Shown: positions 50,558 to 61,280 of the stretch, one piece after another
How positions within the stretch are numbered: the stretch's first letter is position 1
Layout of the letters: the number at the start of each line of letters is the position of its first letter
Assembly: GCA_947175295.1 (NCBI GenBank)
Contig: CAMWMK010000001.1
Coordinates: 1 to 64,000, forward strand
DNA: 64,000 nucleotides
Direction: 5' to 3'
Origin: an uncultured Porphyromonadaceae bacterium
GTDB lineage: Bacteria > Bacteroidota > Bacteroidia > Bacteroidales > Muribaculaceae
Position numbers and translations under genes: made by a program
Notes under the pieces: model-generated
Database searches by the model: none
What the model saw: only the letters and a program-made list of their open reading frames with translations
Told to the model about the DNA's origin: nothing

Positions 50558-53500
50558 ATGACAGCGATGAAAAATGATCACAGACTGCTTCATTGCATTG
50601 CTTTGTTGCTAATCTTCATCATGACTTCAGCCCTTGGCGCGAGAGCCGACACAGTCAAGGGTAATGTGACCGACGACACCGGAGAGCCGCTCATCGGCGT
50701 GACCGTTATGGTGGTCGGTCAAAAGGGCGGCACAGTGACCGACCTTGACGGCGACTACTCGATAGAAGTGGCCAATCTGGGAAAGGCTGAGCTACGCTTC
50801 ACCTATGTTGGTATGGAGACCCTGACCGTGAAGGTCAATTCCCGCCGGCAGGTGAACGTGGAGATGAAAAGCGCAGACTCCACACTTGATGAGGTTGTGG
50901 TGGTAGGCTACGGACAGCAGAAGAAAGCTTCCGTCGTAGGCGCTATCACGCAGACTTCCGGTAAGACCCTTGAGCGTGCCGGAGGTGTCTCCAGTGTGGG
51001 AGCCGCTCTCACCGGCAATCTTCCCGGTGTGATCACCATGGCCTCGTCAGGTATGCCCGGCGAAGAGGATCCGCAGATCATCATACGCTCGGCATCCACT
51101 TGGAACGGCAGTGATCCCCTTATTCTCGTCGATGGTATCGAGCGCGATATGGCCTCCGTGGATATCTCTTCAATAGAAAGCATATCTGTGCTTAAGGATG
51201 CCTCCGCTACTGCCGTATATGGCGTGAAGGGCGCCAATGGCGTGATCCTCATCACTACCAAACGCGGCAGTGAAGGCAAGGCGGTAGTCACGGCAAAGGT
51301 CAACATGACCGCGAAGGTTGCCTCGAAACTCCCCGCTAAATTCGATGCATACGATACGTTCTATCTGATGAACAATTCCATCGAGCGCGAAGCCGCGCTC
51401 AACGACAAAGGCTGGGGCGACTACACTCCGGCTGCCATTATCGATAAATACCGCAATCCTGCTGACGCCGAGGAATGGGACCGTTATCCCAATACCGACT
51501 GGGAAGACGCCCTCTTCAAGAAAAGCGCCTTATCCTACAATGCTTCCGTGTCGGCATCCGGAGGAACGAAGCTTGTCAGATATTTCGCTTCTGCCGATTT
51601 CACCCACGAGGGCGACCTTTTCAAGCAGTATGACAACCACCGCGGCTATAAGACCGGATTCGGATACAACCGTATAAATGTACGCTCCAATCTTGATTTC
51701 TCACTGACGAAGACTACCGAACTGACAGTAAACCTCTTTGGCTCTAACGCCACCCAAAAGACTCCATGGGACTACAACGGCGATGGAAACTCCTACTGGG
51801 GCTCCGCCTATAAGTCAGCTCCTGATGCTATGCGTCCGATCTACTCAAACGGCATGTGGGGATGGTATGCTCCCCGCGACGCCGACGTGCCCAACTCGGT
51901 AAGGATACTGGCGACAGGCGGTGATAAGACCTCCACCAACACCCGTATAAACAGCGACCTCGCATTGGTGCAGAAGCTTGACTTCGTGACAAAAGGACTG
52001 AGCTTCCGTGCAAAACTGGCTCTTGACTATAAATTCCTGGAGGAAAACAGAGGTATCAACGACCAGTATCACGAAGGTCAGCTTTATTGGGTCAATCCTA
52101 CCGACGGCAGCCAGCATCCAAAGAATCCTGATCCGCAGACAGGCCTTGATGTGACCGTAAATCCCATTCTCTGGGGTCATCAGGCGGGTGCAGTGAATGT
52201 CAATCAAACATTCAGAAGGGTCTATTACTCATTCCAGTTCGACTATAACCGTTCGTTCGGCCAGAATGAGGTCAGCGCACTCGCTCTTTTCAGCCGTGAG
52301 AAGACCACAGGCGGCAGCTCTTTCCCGGTATACCGCGAAGACTGGGTGTTCCGCCTGACTTACAACTGGGCCTACCGATATTTCGCTGAGTTCAACGGTG
52401 CTTATAATGGATCCGAGAAGTTCGGTCCGAAAAACCGCTTCGAGTTCTTCCCCTCCATGTCGATCGGATGGATGCTTTCCAACGAGCCTTTCATGGAATG
52501 GGCTCGCGCAAACAACTTGCTTACCACCTTGAAAATCCGCGGATCGATTGGTAAGGTCGGAGACGACCATGCCGGAGACCGCCATCTTTATCGGACCCAA
52601 TACAGCTATGGGGGCAACATCCAGATGGGAACCATCAATCCTCAGAACTCTCCATATACCTTCTACATCATCTCTCGTCTCGGCAATGAGAATATCTCAT
52701 GGGAAAAAGTTGAGAAGCAGAACATCGGTGTCGACTATTCGTTTATTGGAGGCATGTTCGCAGGTTCGGTCGATTTCTTCCGCGACAAGCGTACCGACAT
52801 CATCCTGACAGGAGGCGACCGCACATCCATTCCCTCATACTTCGGAGCGGAAGCCCCTACGGCTAACCTCGGCCGTATGGACAGCCACGGATACGAACTT
52901 GAACTCCGCTTCAACAAGCAGATAGGCAGGAACATGCGAGTATGGACCAATCTCAGTATGACGCATGCCACCAACGAAGTAAAATTCCGCGACGACCCAG
53001 CCCTAAAACCCGATTATCAGAAATACGCAGGCCATGAGTGGGGACAGGTGACGAGCTATATCGACCACGGCAACTTGACTTCATGGGATGATGTGCTCGG
53101 AAGTACTGTCTGGAACACCGGCAACGACTTCAAGCTCCCGGGCGACTACAACATCATCGACTTCAACGGCGACGGCGTGATCAACACCGAAGACAAGGCT
53201 CCCTACGGATATTCCACAACTCCACAGAACACCTACAACGCTTCGGTAGGATTCGAATGGCGCAACTGGAGCATCTTCGCTCAGTTCTATGGAGTCTCCA
53301 ACGTAATGCGCTACGTGAAATATCCTACTTTCCGCTCCACTGCCCACGTGGCTTACGACGAGGGTGAATACTGGACTCCCTTCAATGGTGCATATCTCCC
53401 TCAGCCACGCTGGGGAACCACCATCGATGAATGTGCCGACGGAACACGCTATCTCTACGACGGCTCCTATATCCGCTTGAAAAACGTTGAGATATCCTAT

Positions 53501-53677
53501 GAGTTCCAAGGAAGATGGATGGCTAAGGCCGGTCTTAAGTCACTGCGCCTATACGTCAACGGCAACAATCTCTTCATGTGGACAAAAATGCCCGACGACT
53601 GTGAGCGTGGCGGTTCCGGCGACGGTGTGTATCCTTCCTTCAAACGATTCAATGTCGGCATAGACCTGACCCTCTGA
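50558..53677 (+). CDS. SusC-like TonB-dependent receptor, xus operon 2 (XusA-like paralogue)
   Basis: CPD-like domain (GNVTDDTGEPLIGVTVMVVGQKGGTVTDLDGDYSI), LDEVVVVGYGQQKKASVVGAITQT, strongly similar to the 18952-22122 product. Confidence 0.9.
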   Translation: MTAMKNDHRLLHCIALLLIFIMTSALGARADTVKGNVTDDTGEPLIGVTVMVVGQKGGTVTDLDGDYSIEVANLGKAELRFTYVGMETLTVKVNSRRQVNVEMKSADSTLDEVVVVGYGQQKKASVVGAITQTSGKTLERAGGVSSVGAALTGNLPGVITMASSGMPGEEDPQIIIRSASTWNGSDPLILVDGIERDMASVDISSIESISVLKDASATAVYGVKGANGVILITTKRGSEGKAVVTAKVNMTAKVASKLPAKFDAYDTFYLMNNSIEREAALNDKGWGDYTPAAIIDKYRNPADAEEWDRYPNTDWEDALFKKSALSYNASVSASGGTKLVRYFASADFTHEGDLFKQYDNHRGYKTGFGYNRINVRSNLDFSLTKTTELTVNLFGSNATQKTPWDYNGDGNSYWGSAYKSAPDAMRPIYSNGMWGWYAPRDADVPNSVRILATGGDKTSTNTRINSDLALVQKLDFVTKGLSFRAKLALDYKFLEENRGINDQYHEGQLYWVNPTDGSQHPKNPDPQTGLDVTVNPILWGHQAGAVNVNQTFRRVYYSFQFDYNRSFGQNEVSALALFSREKTTGGSSFPVYREDWVFRLTYNWAYRYFAEFNGAYNGSEKFGPKNRFEFFPSMSIGWMLSNEPFMEWARANNLLTTLKIRGSIGKVGDDHAGDRHLYRTQYSYGGNIQMGTINPQNSPYTFYIISRLGNENISWEKVEKQNIGVDYSFIGGMFAGSVDFFRDKRTDIILTGGDRTSIPSYFGAEAPTANLGRMDSHGYELELRFNKQIGRNMRVWTNLSMTHATNEVKFRDDPALKPDYQKYAGHEWGQVTSYIDHGNLTSWDDVLGSTVWNTGNDFKLPGDYNIIDFNGDGVINTEDKAPYGYSTTPQNTYNASVGFEWRNWSIFAQFYGVSNVMRYVKYPTFRSTAHVAYDEGEYWTPFNGAYLPQPRWGTTIDECADGTRYLYDGSYIRLKNVEISYEFQGRWMAKAGLKSLRLYVNGNNLFMWTKMPDDCERGGSGDGVYPSFKRFNVGIDLTL

Positions 53678-53710
53678 ATCAAGGGTGTCAGTATATTTTT
53701 CTAACGATTC

Positions 53711-55582
53711 ATGAAATTGCAGATTATGAATATCTCTAAATACATAATAACGCTGGCTCTTGTCGCCGCATCAATAGGCGCGACTTCCTGCTCCGACTAT
53801 CTCGACAAGGCTCCCAACAGCGACATAGATGAGTCGGTTCCATACCAGAACTTCCGTAATTTCCAGGGATTCGTGGAGGAGCTTTACGATCGCATCCCGG
53901 TTATCTCCAACAACGAATACCACACTACCTTCAATTATGGCGAGGAAGACTATTGGGAGCCGCAGGAGACACGCCTGTTCGCCCGCAGCGTTGACTACGG
54001 CGACTTCTGGGGATTCACCACTTGCTACTATTCATATCCCAACACATATGATGATCCTAAAAACAACCCACGCCGCTACAAGGCAAACCTCTGGGAAAAC
54101 GCCTGGTATGCCATAAGGAAGTCCAACATAGGACTCTCCAAGCTTGATGGTCTTGTAGACGCAACTGCTGAAGAACGCGACCTTATCGAGGGTCAGCTTT
54201 ATTTCTTCCGTGGACTGTTTCATTATCTCGTAATGGAATGGTGGGGAGGTGTACCCTATATCGACCGCGCTATCGGACCGGACGAGACCATCACGCTGCC
54301 ACGGGAGACGTGGCAGGCCTGCGCTGAGAAATGCGCGGCTGATTTCCAGAGGGCATCGGAGCTGCTTCCGGTTGACTGGGACAGTACTGCCGCAGGAAAG
54401 GCCACACTCGGCAACAACAACATGCGCGCCAACAAGATCATGGCGCTCGCCTACAAGGGAAAGGTGCTTCTATGGGCAGGAAGCCCCCTTATGAACTGGG
54501 ATTCCCACGAGCGAAACAACGCCTATGCCGTCTACGATGAGGATTTCTGCAGGCAGGCCGCAGAGGCCCTCGGACAGGCTCTGAAGCTGACAGAGCAGAC
54601 CGGACGCTACTCGCTACTTCCCATAGACCGCTTCAACGACCTTACACTCGTGTATAACTCAAAGGCTCTTCCCGGCGGCACTGAGACCATACTTCAGGAG
54701 AACATCCGCGACTATAGCGGTCGCTGGTCTTGGAACATGAACACCGACTTCCGTCCGCAGACGCATATAAGCGCAGGTGTCAAGTGCTGGCCTACAGCCA
54801 ACTATTCCAACTATTTCGGTATGGCAAACGGCTATCCGATCGAGGATGCAGCCGTAAAGGACAGTGAGGCCGGATATGATCCCGAATACCCTTGGCGCAA
54901 CAGAGATCCGCGTTTCTACAAGACATATGTATTCGACGGCGAATTCTGTGGCGAAGGTGGTCAGGGACTTGAGGCTACTCTCTTCACCGGCGGAGCGGAC
55001 CGCGAAGGGGCTAATCCGCAGAAGGGTTGTTATACAGGTCTGTTCAATGCCAAGCTCTCCCTTAAGAACTGCCATAACGGCAATGTCCGCGACCAATGGG
55101 CTTGCGTGCTTTCGCTGATGCGTCTTGCCGATGTATATCTCCTTTATTCCGAGGCTACGGCAGTGGGATATGGAGTGAAGCAGGCTTCTTCGGCTTATGG
55201 CCGCACCGCAGAGGATGCGATCAATGTAGTCAGAGACAGGGCGCAGGTGGGGCATGTCTTGCCGAAGTTCACTGATTCCAAGGACAGTTTCCTCAGTGAG
55301 ATCCGCCGCGAACGAGCCGTTGAGCTCGCATTCGAGGGAATGCGCTTCCACGATCTCCGACGATGGATGCTCATCACGCAGCGTCCTTATACGCTGAAGA
55401 CTGCCTTTCAGTTCGACAGAGGTCCTGGATTCTCTCAGAATTCTACCGAAAACAAGGTGCTCAACCTTCGTGAAGAGGTTTTGCGTGAGCGCAATTTCAC
55501 AAGCCGCCATTATTGGCTTCCCCTTCCAAATAAGAACGACACATACCTCTACGAGGGTTTCGAACAGAACCCCGGTTGGTAA
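53711..55582 (+). CDS. SusD-like lipoprotein (XusB-like paralogue)
   Basis: Lipobox (GATSC) SDYLDKAPNSDIDESVPYQNF; EIRRERAVELAFEGMRFHDLRRW; GFEQNPGW. Confidence 0.9.
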   Translation: MKLQIMNISKYIITLALVAASIGATSCSDYLDKAPNSDIDESVPYQNFRNFQGFVEELYDRIPVISNNEYHTTFNYGEEDYWEPQETRLFARSVDYGDFWGFTTCYYSYPNTYDDPKNNPRRYKANLWENAWYAIRKSNIGLSKLDGLVDATAEERDLIEGQLYFFRGLFHYLVMEWWGGVPYIDRAIGPDETITLPRETWQACAEKCAADFQRASELLPVDWDSTAAGKATLGNNNMRANKIMALAYKGKVLLWAGSPLMNWDSHERNNAYAVYDEDFCRQAAEALGQALKLTEQTGRYSLLPIDRFNDLTLVYNSKALPGGTETILQENIRDYSGRWSWNMNTDFRPQTHISAGVKCWPTANYSNYFGMANGYPIEDAAVKDSEAGYDPEYPWRNRDPRFYKTYVFDGEFCGEGGQGLEATLFTGGADREGANPQKGCYTGLFNAKLSLKNCHNGNVRDQWACVLSLMRLADVYLLYSEATAVGYGVKQASSAYGRTAEDAINVVRDRAQVGHVLPKFTDSKDSFLSEIRRERAVELAFEGMRFHDLRRWMLITQRPYTLKTAFQFDRGPGFSQNSTENKVLNLREEVLRERNFTSRHYWLPLPNKNDTYLYEGFEQNPGW

Positions 55583-55615
55583 ACATTACGTCTCACATTT
55601 TTATATGAATCATCA

Positions 55616-58429
55616 ATGAATACTAAATTTCATATAGGCCTGACGGCTCTCGCTCTTTCGCTCTTCATCTTTCCGGCCTGGGCGGCAGACGAGACGCAGG
55701 ACAGCTTGGTAAACATAGCTTTCGGCAAGATTGACAGGAGAGACGTGATCACTGCCTCATCATTTGTCAACATCAGCGATATAAGCAAAAAGAACGCCAA
55801 CAACAGTCCGCTTTCTGACGTAGCTACCCATGTAGGAGGCTACAACGGCAATATTTGGGGGCAGGCACCTCTGGTGCTCATCGACGGTGTGCCGCGTGAT
55901 GCGTCGCTCGTAAAGGCTTCGGAGGTGGAAAGCGTCTCTATCCTTAAGGATGCGGCCGCCGTAGCCCTCTACGGTAGTCGGGGGGCTAAAGGAGTCGTAC
56001 TCATCACTACGAAAAGGGGCTACGTGGCTCCCATGAAAATCGATGTGCGGGCAAACGTTGGAGCTATGCTTCCGAAGTCATATCCGAAATATCTTGACGC
56101 GGCCACATACATGAGTCTCTACAATGAAGCTTGTGCCAACGACGGCAAGTCGCCGCTTTATGACCAGGCTACAATCTACAACACTGCGATTGGTACGAAT
56201 CCCTACAGATATCCGGACGTGGATTTCTATTCTTCCGACTATCTGCGCGATTTCGTGACGACGGCCGACATCACAGGCGAAGTATACGGCGGAACGGAGA
56301 AGACAAAGTATTATCTGAACTTAGGTGTGGATTACGCCAACGACCTCATTAAGTACGGCGAGCACCATAAGTCAAATACATTTAACTTCAATGTGCGCGG
56401 CAATGTCGACATGACTATTGCGAAATGGCTCACCGCTACCACCAATGCCGCCATCATTGTAAGCGATAGTTATAGTGGCCGTGGAGATTTCTGGGGAGGT
56501 GCGGCTAACCTGCGTCCCAACTGGTTCTCACCCTGGCTTCCTGTGAGCATGATGGATCCGAACAATGCATCTATTCAGGACTACATCAATACGAGCACCC
56601 ATCTTGTAGGTGGACAGTATCTCCTTGGCGGTACTACTTCCGATCAGACAAATGCTTTCTCCGAGGCGTTGGCTGCAGGATACACGCGTCAGAAATACCG
56701 TAAGTTCCTTTTCGACCTTACCTTGAACGCCGATCTCTCCGGCCTTACCGAGGGTCTCTCTTTCAAGGCCGCCTATAGTGTGGACTACAACGCCCACTAT
56801 TCCGAGGCTTATGCACAGCCTTATGCTGTCTATAAGCCTACATGGGCCAATACCAATGGAAAGGATATCATCATCGGTCTTGACAAGATTAACGAGGACA
56901 AGTCGTCAACTAATGAGTACGTAGGACAGTCTACCTATCATCAGACAATGATGTTCAGCGCTCAGTTCGACTATGCCCGTTCATTCGCCGAAGCCCACAA
57001 CGTCAACGCAACTCTGGTAGGATGGGGTTATCAGCAGCACTTCTCCGCCGATGGCGGACATTCGAGCGAAGGCGGCTACCATCGTCCGAGCAATGTCAAT
57101 GCAGGCTTGAGATTGGACTATAACTACCGTCATCGCTATTATGCCGACCTCACGGGCGCATTTGTCCACTCCTCCAAGCTTCCCGAGGGTAGGCGTAACG
57201 CGTTCTCTCCGGCAGTCTCGATAGCATGGCGCCTATCCAACGAGGATTTCATGAGTGGATCGCGTACATGGCTCGACGACCTCAAGATTATGGGCTCCTA
57301 TGCCAACCTCCATCAGGATATAGACATCAGCGACTGGTATCTATACATGGCTGACTACCAGTTCTCCCCATCGAGCGGTTGGTTTCAGTGGGCCGACGGT
57401 ACCGTAGGTGGGTCTACCTCCACTTCAAAGAGAGGTTCCAACGACAGGCTTTCATTCATAACCCGCAAGGAATTTCGCTTTGGCCTCGACGCATCGCTCT
57501 TCGACGGTCTTCTTTACTTGAATGCCAACTGGTTTAATCAGACCACCAACGGCCTCCTTACCCAGGGTTCCAGCACGCTCTATCCATCATTCTACAATTC
57601 AGGCACAGGCAACTTCCTTCCCTATATCAACTACAACAGGGATGAGCGTACCGGTGTGGACTATACGTTCAATATCAAAAAGGAGTTCGGCGACTGGAAA
57701 TTCTCTCTCGGTCTCACTGGAATGTACTTTGATTCAAAGGCTAAGCTACGCGACGAGGTGTGGGAGGAAGACTATCTTTACCGGCAGGGTCACGCTCTTG
57801 ACGCTTCCTGGGGATATATATGCGAGGGGTTCTTCCAGTCTGAGGAGGAGATCGCTTCTTCTCCAAAGCAATCTTTCGGCGGTACCGTACGCCCCGGCGA
57901 CCTTAAGTACAGGGATATAAACGGTGATGATGTGATAGACTCTAAAGACCAGGTGGATCTTGGAAAGATGGGATGGAGTTCCTCTCCTTATGTCTACGGA
58001 CTCAACCTGACGGCACAATACAGGAAATTCACCCTTTACCTTTCCGGTACCGGCGTGAGCGGCAGTAAATTCTACAAAAACGACAGCTACTACTGGCTAC
58101 GAGGTACAAGCAAATACTCCGAGATGGCTCTCGGACGCTGGACTCCGGAGACTGCGGCCACTGCTTCCTTCCCGCGCCTGACCACTGAAAACGGCGACAA
58201 TAACTACCAGAACTCTACTTTCTGGATTGCCAAGGGGGATTGCTTCCGCCTCGACAACCTCCAGCTAACGTATGACATCACTCCGGGTAAGGGTTTTATC
58301 CACGGCATAAGCTTATATGCCGGTGCCTACAATCTCTTTACTATCTCTAAGGAGCGTGAGCATCTGGAACGAAGCCTCTATGGTCCGCAGTTCCGCACCA
58401 TCTACATAGGTTGCAAACTTAACATGTAA
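55616..58429 (+). CDS. Short SusC-like receptor without CPD domain (XusC-like paralogue)
   Basis: Signal peptide, then DSLVNIAFGKIDRRDVI, plug (PLVLIDGVPRDASLVKASEVESVSILKDAAAVALYGSRGAKGVVLITTKRG). Confidence 0.88.
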   Translation: MNTKFHIGLTALALSLFIFPAWAADETQDSLVNIAFGKIDRRDVITASSFVNISDISKKNANNSPLSDVATHVGGYNGNIWGQAPLVLIDGVPRDASLVKASEVESVSILKDAAAVALYGSRGAKGVVLITTKRGYVAPMKIDVRANVGAMLPKSYPKYLDAATYMSLYNEACANDGKSPLYDQATIYNTAIGTNPYRYPDVDFYSSDYLRDFVTTADITGEVYGGTEKTKYYLNLGVDYANDLIKYGEHHKSNTFNFNVRGNVDMTIAKWLTATTNAAIIVSDSYSGRGDFWGGAANLRPNWFSPWLPVSMMDPNNASIQDYINTSTHLVGGQYLLGGTTSDQTNAFSEALAAGYTRQKYRKFLFDLTLNADLSGLTEGLSFKAAYSVDYNAHYSEAYAQPYAVYKPTWANTNGKDIIIGLDKINEDKSSTNEYVGQSTYHQTMMFSAQFDYARSFAEAHNVNATLVGWGYQQHFSADGGHSSEGGYHRPSNVNAGLRLDYNYRHRYYADLTGAFVHSSKLPEGRRNAFSPAVSIAWRLSNEDFMSGSRTWLDDLKIMGSYANLHQDIDISDWYLYMADYQFSPSSGWFQWADGTVGGSTSTSKRGSNDRLSFITRKEFRFGLDASLFDGLLYLNANWFNQTTNGLLTQGSSTLYPSFYNSGTGNFLPYINYNRDERTGVDYTFNIKKEFGDWKFSLGLTGMYFDSKAKLRDEVWEEDYLYRQGHALDASWGYICEGFFQSEEEIASSPKQSFGGTVRPGDLKYRDINGDDVIDSKDQVDLGKMGWSSSPYVYGLNLTAQYRKFTLYLSGTGVSGSKFYKNDSYYWLRGTSKYSEMALGRWTPETAATASFPRLTTENGDNNYQNSTFWIAKGDCFRLDNLQLTYDITPGKGFIHGISLYAGAYNLFTISKEREHLERSLYGPQFRTIYIGCKLNM

Positions 58430-58444
58430 TTATCCGAAAGCAGT

Positions 58445-60202
58445 ATGAAAAAACTATTATATGCAATGGTGGCTGTAGCTTCCCTCGGACTCACAAGCTG
58501 CGACGACCTCTTTGAGCCTGCCAAGCAGAACTTCAAGGATCTAAGCCAGATGGAGACGGAGCCTGACTTCGCTATGGGATTCCTGACAAGAGCCTATAGT
58601 TCCCTCTCCGGCTACTATACCAATACGGAGTATGCCACAGACAATGCCGTAGTGAACCAGAACAGTGAAGGTTTCCGCACTATGGCTACCGGCGGGTGGA
58701 CATCGTCTTCCTGGACCGGCATCAACGAATGGTCGGGATCTTATGCAGGCATACAGTATATCAACCAGTTTCTCTCCAAAATAGACGATGTGGAGTGGAG
58801 CGCCGATCCCGAGAGGCGTGAGATGCTTTCTGTGCGTCTACGCGGAGAGGCCTACGGTTTGCGTGGAATCCTCCACTATCAGCTTCTGCGCGCCCATGCC
58901 GGTTATGACGATGCCGGTCAATTGCTTGGTGTGCCGTATCTTGAAAGCTATCTCGGTGCCAACGACGACATGAATGCCGCTATGGCGCGTCCTTCTTTCA
59001 AGGAATGTGTAGAGAAAATAAAGGCCGACCTGAATCGTGCGATAGAGATACTTCCTCTCGACTATGAGGATATGGACGAAGTGCCGGCCAAATACACTCA
59101 ATATACTGATGATGTGGCTATTTACAACCGAACGATGGGATCGCACTTCCGCCAGCTTGTCAGTGGACGTATCGCTCAGGCATACATCTCACGCCTCAAT
59201 CTTCTCGCTGCAAGCGACGGATTCGGGAATTCCATTTCCTGGACGGAGGCGGCCGAGGCTTCGGCTGTCCTGCTCATGGAGAACAAGGGTATTGATGGCG
59301 TGAAGGCCGGTGCCTACGAGTACTATGTTGCCGGTATCGCCGACAATCTTCAGGAAGGCGTCAATCCCTCTGAGATCATCTGGCGTGAGAATGTGGCTGA
59401 CAACAACAATACGGAATCAGACAATCTTCCTCCAAGCCTCAACGGAAACGGCCGGATGAATCCCTCTCAGAATCTTGTCGACGCTTTTCCGACTGCAAGC
59501 GGATATCCCATTGGAATTGCCGACGACTACGATGCTGCCGATCCCTATGCCAACCGTGATCCCCGGTTGAGTGCCTACATAATCTACAACGGAAGCACTC
59601 GGGTCGGTGTCGACAATGTCACGGTCTCTACTGTTGCCGGTTCCACTGATGGTATCGGCGGCGTAGAACAGCGTTCTTCACGTACTGGCTACTACATGAA
59701 GAAGCGACTGCGTATGGACGTGAACTGCACGGCAGGTTCCACCACCACTAAGCCTCACTATACCCCCCGCGTGCGATACACCGAGATTTATCTCAACTAT
59801 GCTGAGGCGGCCAACGAGGCCTACGGACCAAAGGCCGACGGCGGCAATGGTTTCTCTGCCTACGATGTGATAAAAGCCATCCGTCAGCGTGCAGGTATCG
59901 GCGCTGCAAACGGTGACGCATACCTTGAGGAGTGTGCCGCTTCCAAGGAAAAGATGAGGGATCTTATCCGCAACGAGCGTCGCATCGAGCTTTGCTTTGA
60001 GAACTCTCGTTTCTGGGATCTCCGTCGTTGGAAACTCGACCTCAACGAAACCGTCAAAGGTATCGACTGGCAGGCTGACGGCACATATAAGATCATTGAT
60101 GTCGAGACGCGTGACTTTGAAGACTATATGGCCTATCCTCCCATTCCTCAGTCAGAGATACTTAAATACAGCAATCTCCAGCAGAACATGGGCTGGCATT
60201 AA
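58445..60202 (+). CDS. SusD-like lipoprotein (XusD-like paralogue)
   Basis: Lipobox (LTSC) DDLFEPAKQNFKDLSQME; DLIRNERRIELCFENSRFWDLRRW; LQQNMGWH. Confidence 0.9.
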   Translation: MKKLLYAMVAVASLGLTSCDDLFEPAKQNFKDLSQMETEPDFAMGFLTRAYSSLSGYYTNTEYATDNAVVNQNSEGFRTMATGGWTSSSWTGINEWSGSYAGIQYINQFLSKIDDVEWSADPERREMLSVRLRGEAYGLRGILHYQLLRAHAGYDDAGQLLGVPYLESYLGANDDMNAAMARPSFKECVEKIKADLNRAIEILPLDYEDMDEVPAKYTQYTDDVAIYNRTMGSHFRQLVSGRIAQAYISRLNLLAASDGFGNSISWTEAAEASAVLLMENKGIDGVKAGAYEYYVAGIADNLQEGVNPSEIIWRENVADNNNTESDNLPPSLNGNGRMNPSQNLVDAFPTASGYPIGIADDYDAADPYANRDPRLSAYIIYNGSTRVGVDNVTVSTVAGSTDGIGGVEQRSSRTGYYMKKRLRMDVNCTAGSTTTKPHYTPRVRYTEIYLNYAEAANEAYGPKADGGNGFSAYDVIKAIRQRAGIGAANGDAYLEECAASKEKMRDLIRNERRIELCFENSRFWDLRRWKLDLNETVKGIDWQADGTYKIIDVETRDFEDYMAYPPIPQSEILKYSNLQQNMGWH

Positions 60203-60226
60203 TACTGCAATAATCTGATCAATCTT

Positions 60227-61261
60227 ATGAAACGTAAATTTATATTTCCCGCATCCCTTGCCGCACTGGCTTTGCTTTCAGGTTGCCATAACGGAGACAA
60301 CGAATTCTCCGATTTCGACTATCAGACAGTGTATTTTGCCAATCAGTACGGCATGCGCACCATAGAACTCGGTACTGACGAAAACGTTGACCTTACTTCC
60401 GACAACAATCATGAGGTAAGCATTGTCGCAGCCTGGGGTGGAGGCTACAGCAACAAGAAGAACGTGCTCATCGACTACGTGGTGGATCCTTCGATTGTTG
60501 ATGGATTCTACTTCAAGGATTCCGACCAGCTCGTTGAGGTGATGCCTTCCGACTACTATACTATCGACGCGAATCAGATCCGTATACCTTCAGGACAGAT
60601 CAATGGCGGAGTGAAGGTGCGTCTGACAGACAAGTTCTTCGCCGACAGAAAGGCAGTGGGCAACTGCTATGTGATTCCGGTGCGCATGACGGATGTATCC
60701 GGAGCCGACAGGATTCTTACCGGCACTGCAACAGAGGAAAATCCGGTGCTTACAAATGATGCTCATTGGTCGGTACAACCCAAGAATTTCATGCTTTTCG
60801 GAGTCAAGTTTGTCAATCCATGGCATGGCCAGTATCTCCGCAGAGGCGTAGATGACGCCTCTGTTGAAGGACAGGCATCCAGGATTGTCCGCCACAGCCG
60901 GTATGTTGAGAACGACGAGGTCGTGGACCTATCTACTTCCGCCTACAAGGAAGATGTGTTGCCTGTGACTGTAAAGGATGCTCAGGGTGCCGGACATACA
61001 GTGGATGTGGTGCTATCGTTTGCTGATGACAATTCCTGTACGCTTTCTTCCGGTACGGAGGGCGTAATGGTCTCCGGCTCCGGTAAGTTTGTGGCCAAAG
61101 GGGAGAAGCAGAGCCTCGGAGGCAAAGACCGCGATGCCATCTATCTGGACTATATCATGGATCTGCCAGGCCTAAATATGAAGCTTGGGTCGAAAGACAC
61201 TCTCGTGCTCCGTACCCGGAATGTCTACGGCGCCCAGGCGTTCAGCATTGAAAGAAAATAA
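60227..61261 (+). CDS. XusE-like lipoprotein (paralogue of 28776-29846)
   Basis: Lipobox (LLSGC); QTVYFANQYGMRTIELGTDENVD, CYVIPVRMTDVSGADRILTG, FGVKFVNPWHGQYLRRGVD. Confidence 0.78.
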   Translation: MKRKFIFPASLAALALLSGCHNGDNEFSDFDYQTVYFANQYGMRTIELGTDENVDLTSDNNHEVSIVAAWGGGYSNKKNVLIDYVVDPSIVDGFYFKDSDQLVEVMPSDYYTIDANQIRIPSGQINGGVKVRLTDKFFADRKAVGNCYVIPVRMTDVSGADRILTGTATEENPVLTNDAHWSVQPKNFMLFGVKFVNPWHGQYLRRGVDDASVEGQASRIVRHSRYVENDEVVDLSTSAYKEDVLPVTVKDAQGAGHTVDVVLSFADDNSCTLSSGTEGVMVSGSGKFVAKGEKQSLGGKDRDAIYLDYIMDLPGLNMKLGSKDTLVLRTRNVYGAQAFSIERK

Positions 61262-61280
61262 CCCTCAATAAATTGTAATT

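Noticed and set aside
54659-55510. 283-aa antisense ORF opposite a SusD gene
   Set aside because: Same codon-bias artefact; sense SusD motifs are unambiguous.
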